Assembly (NCBI GenBank): GCA_903832475.1
Contig: CAILBQ010000574.1
Coordinates: 1-5,590, forward strand
From: an uncultured Acidobacteriota bacterium
GTDB taxonomy: Bacteria > Acidobacteriota > Terriglobia > Terriglobales > Acidobacteriaceae
Direction of reading: 5' to 3'
Length of the DNA: 5,590 nt
The translations under genes and the position numbers were made by a program. Of the stretch, positions 5,131 through 5,590 are shown piece by piece. A model generated the notes under the pieces. The model was given only the letters and a program-made list of their open reading frames with translations. It was not told the DNA's origin and made no database searches. Positions within the stretch are counted from its first letter, which is position 1, and each line of letters begins with the position of its first letter.

Positions 5131-5590
5131 TCAACTGGTTGTTGTCTTCCAGACCTCGAGAAGCTGAACAACGTCATCCTCGAACTTGACGGTTACGAAG
5201 TTCGCCGAGGTGTACGACGCTCCGTCGACCAATTTGGAATGTTCGTGTTCAAAAAAGACAAACTTTCCGCGCTGATTGGTTGGCTTACCCAAATTCTCGC
5301 GGACTTTGGTCCTCGTCATTCTGAGCCTTAGTTCATGAGGTACCGTGATCGCCAAACCTGTCGGTAGCAGCCTACACCGGCGATCAGGCCTTTGCTTTGC
5401 GCCCACGCGGCTCCATGCAAAGCCGCCCACCGTCCCATCGTCTATTTCGGAGCTTTCCAGCCAAAGTACCGAGACACCTTCTGCTGTTTTCTCTACATAG
5501 CAGAGCCACTCCAAATAGTCACCTGCACTACCGCTTTGACCAAGTTGTCCTCCGAATCGGGACTGCAAACTTATTAGTTTGGTCTTTTCA
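5131..5590 (-). CDS. Unrecognised protein with a BamE/SmpA-like motif, partial (N-terminus outside the window)
   Basis: The frame is open from its TGA at 5131-5133 to the right edge with no stop, giving 152 visible residues that begin EKTKLISLQSRFGGQLGQSG. The TTG at 5568 is not needed as a start, because the frame runs through it to the edge. The composition is protein-like: a Trp/Tyr-containing first half (GDYLEWLCYVEKTAEGVSVLWLES), CR..P around 72-76, then MTRTKVRENLGKPT at 91-104. The last segment resembles the MT-x2-V-x2-LG-x-P turn of BamE/SmpA-like domains, with R90 where Gly is usual. A beta-rich tail follows (NFVTVKFEDDVVQLLEVWKTTTS). BamE-like folds occur in envelope lipoproteins and in many small uncharacterised proteins. 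No signal peptide can be judged without the N-terminus. I do not recognise a specific family, and function is unknown. gatB begins 64 bases downstream with no terminator between them. Confidence 0.72.
   Translation of the reverse strand, partial: EKTKLISLQSRFGGQLGQSGSAGDYLEWLCYVEKTAEGVSVLWLESSEIDDGTVGGFAWSRVGAKQRPDRRCRLLPTGLAITVPHELRLRMTRTKVRENLGKPTNQRGKFVFFEHEHSKLVDGASYTSANFVTVKFEDDVVQLLEVWKTTTS

Noticed and set aside
5314..5326. CGTCATTCTGAGC, resembling the core of the dispersed repeat
   Set aside because: It lies inside the reading frame of the unrecognised gene (codons around its LRLRMT segment), lacks the GGATCTGCGG half and is short enough to be chance.

Overview
The window looks like chromosomal DNA from an Acidobacteriota species (Terriglobia / Acidobacteriaceae type). 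I infer this from three things: moderately high GC with C/G-rich third codon positions, the style of the proteins, and intergenic copies of a short repeat (core GTCATCCTGAGCGAAGCG, then AAGGATCTGCGG) that I associate from memory with that group. No rRNA or other taxonomic marker is present, so the assignment is moderate.

Layout, left to right. Bases 3-29 are the last codons of a plus-strand gene that begins outside the window, followed by two small hairpins and the first repeat copy. At 239-742 (+) is a small DUF2062 membrane protein. At 878-1198 (+) is an ArsR-type winged-helix regulator carrying a four-cysteine cluster. It is followed, after a 132-bp AT-richer gap containing an inverted repeat, by a classical short-chain dehydrogenase/reductase at 1331-2083 (+). 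A strong bidirectional hairpin terminator near 2104-2141 separates these genes from the minus-strand block.

The minus-strand block, in transcription order from the right edge, has three genes. First is a partial unrecognised protein with a BamE/SmpA-like motif (5131 to beyond 5590). Second is gatB, tRNA amidotransferase subunit B (3588-5066). Third is ada, the methylation-damage sensor and repair protein (2152-3270). A 317-bp gap between gatB and ada holds a GC-rich block with internal repeats, a tandem 18-bp repeat cluster containing the second full dispersed repeat, and a pair of 15-bp direct repeats near the ada start that resemble Ada-box half-sites.

Functionally the genes are mostly independent: misacylated-tRNA repair (gatB), alkylation-damage response (ada), a probable regulator-enzyme pair (arsR-SDR) and a membrane protein. 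I found no phage, IS element, CRISPR array, toxin-antitoxin or defence system, and no clearly new multi-gene system. The items most worth checking are the Ada-box-like repeats, the cysteine cluster of the ArsR protein with its flanking dyads, the unrecognised protein upstream of gatB, and the tandem repeat cluster.
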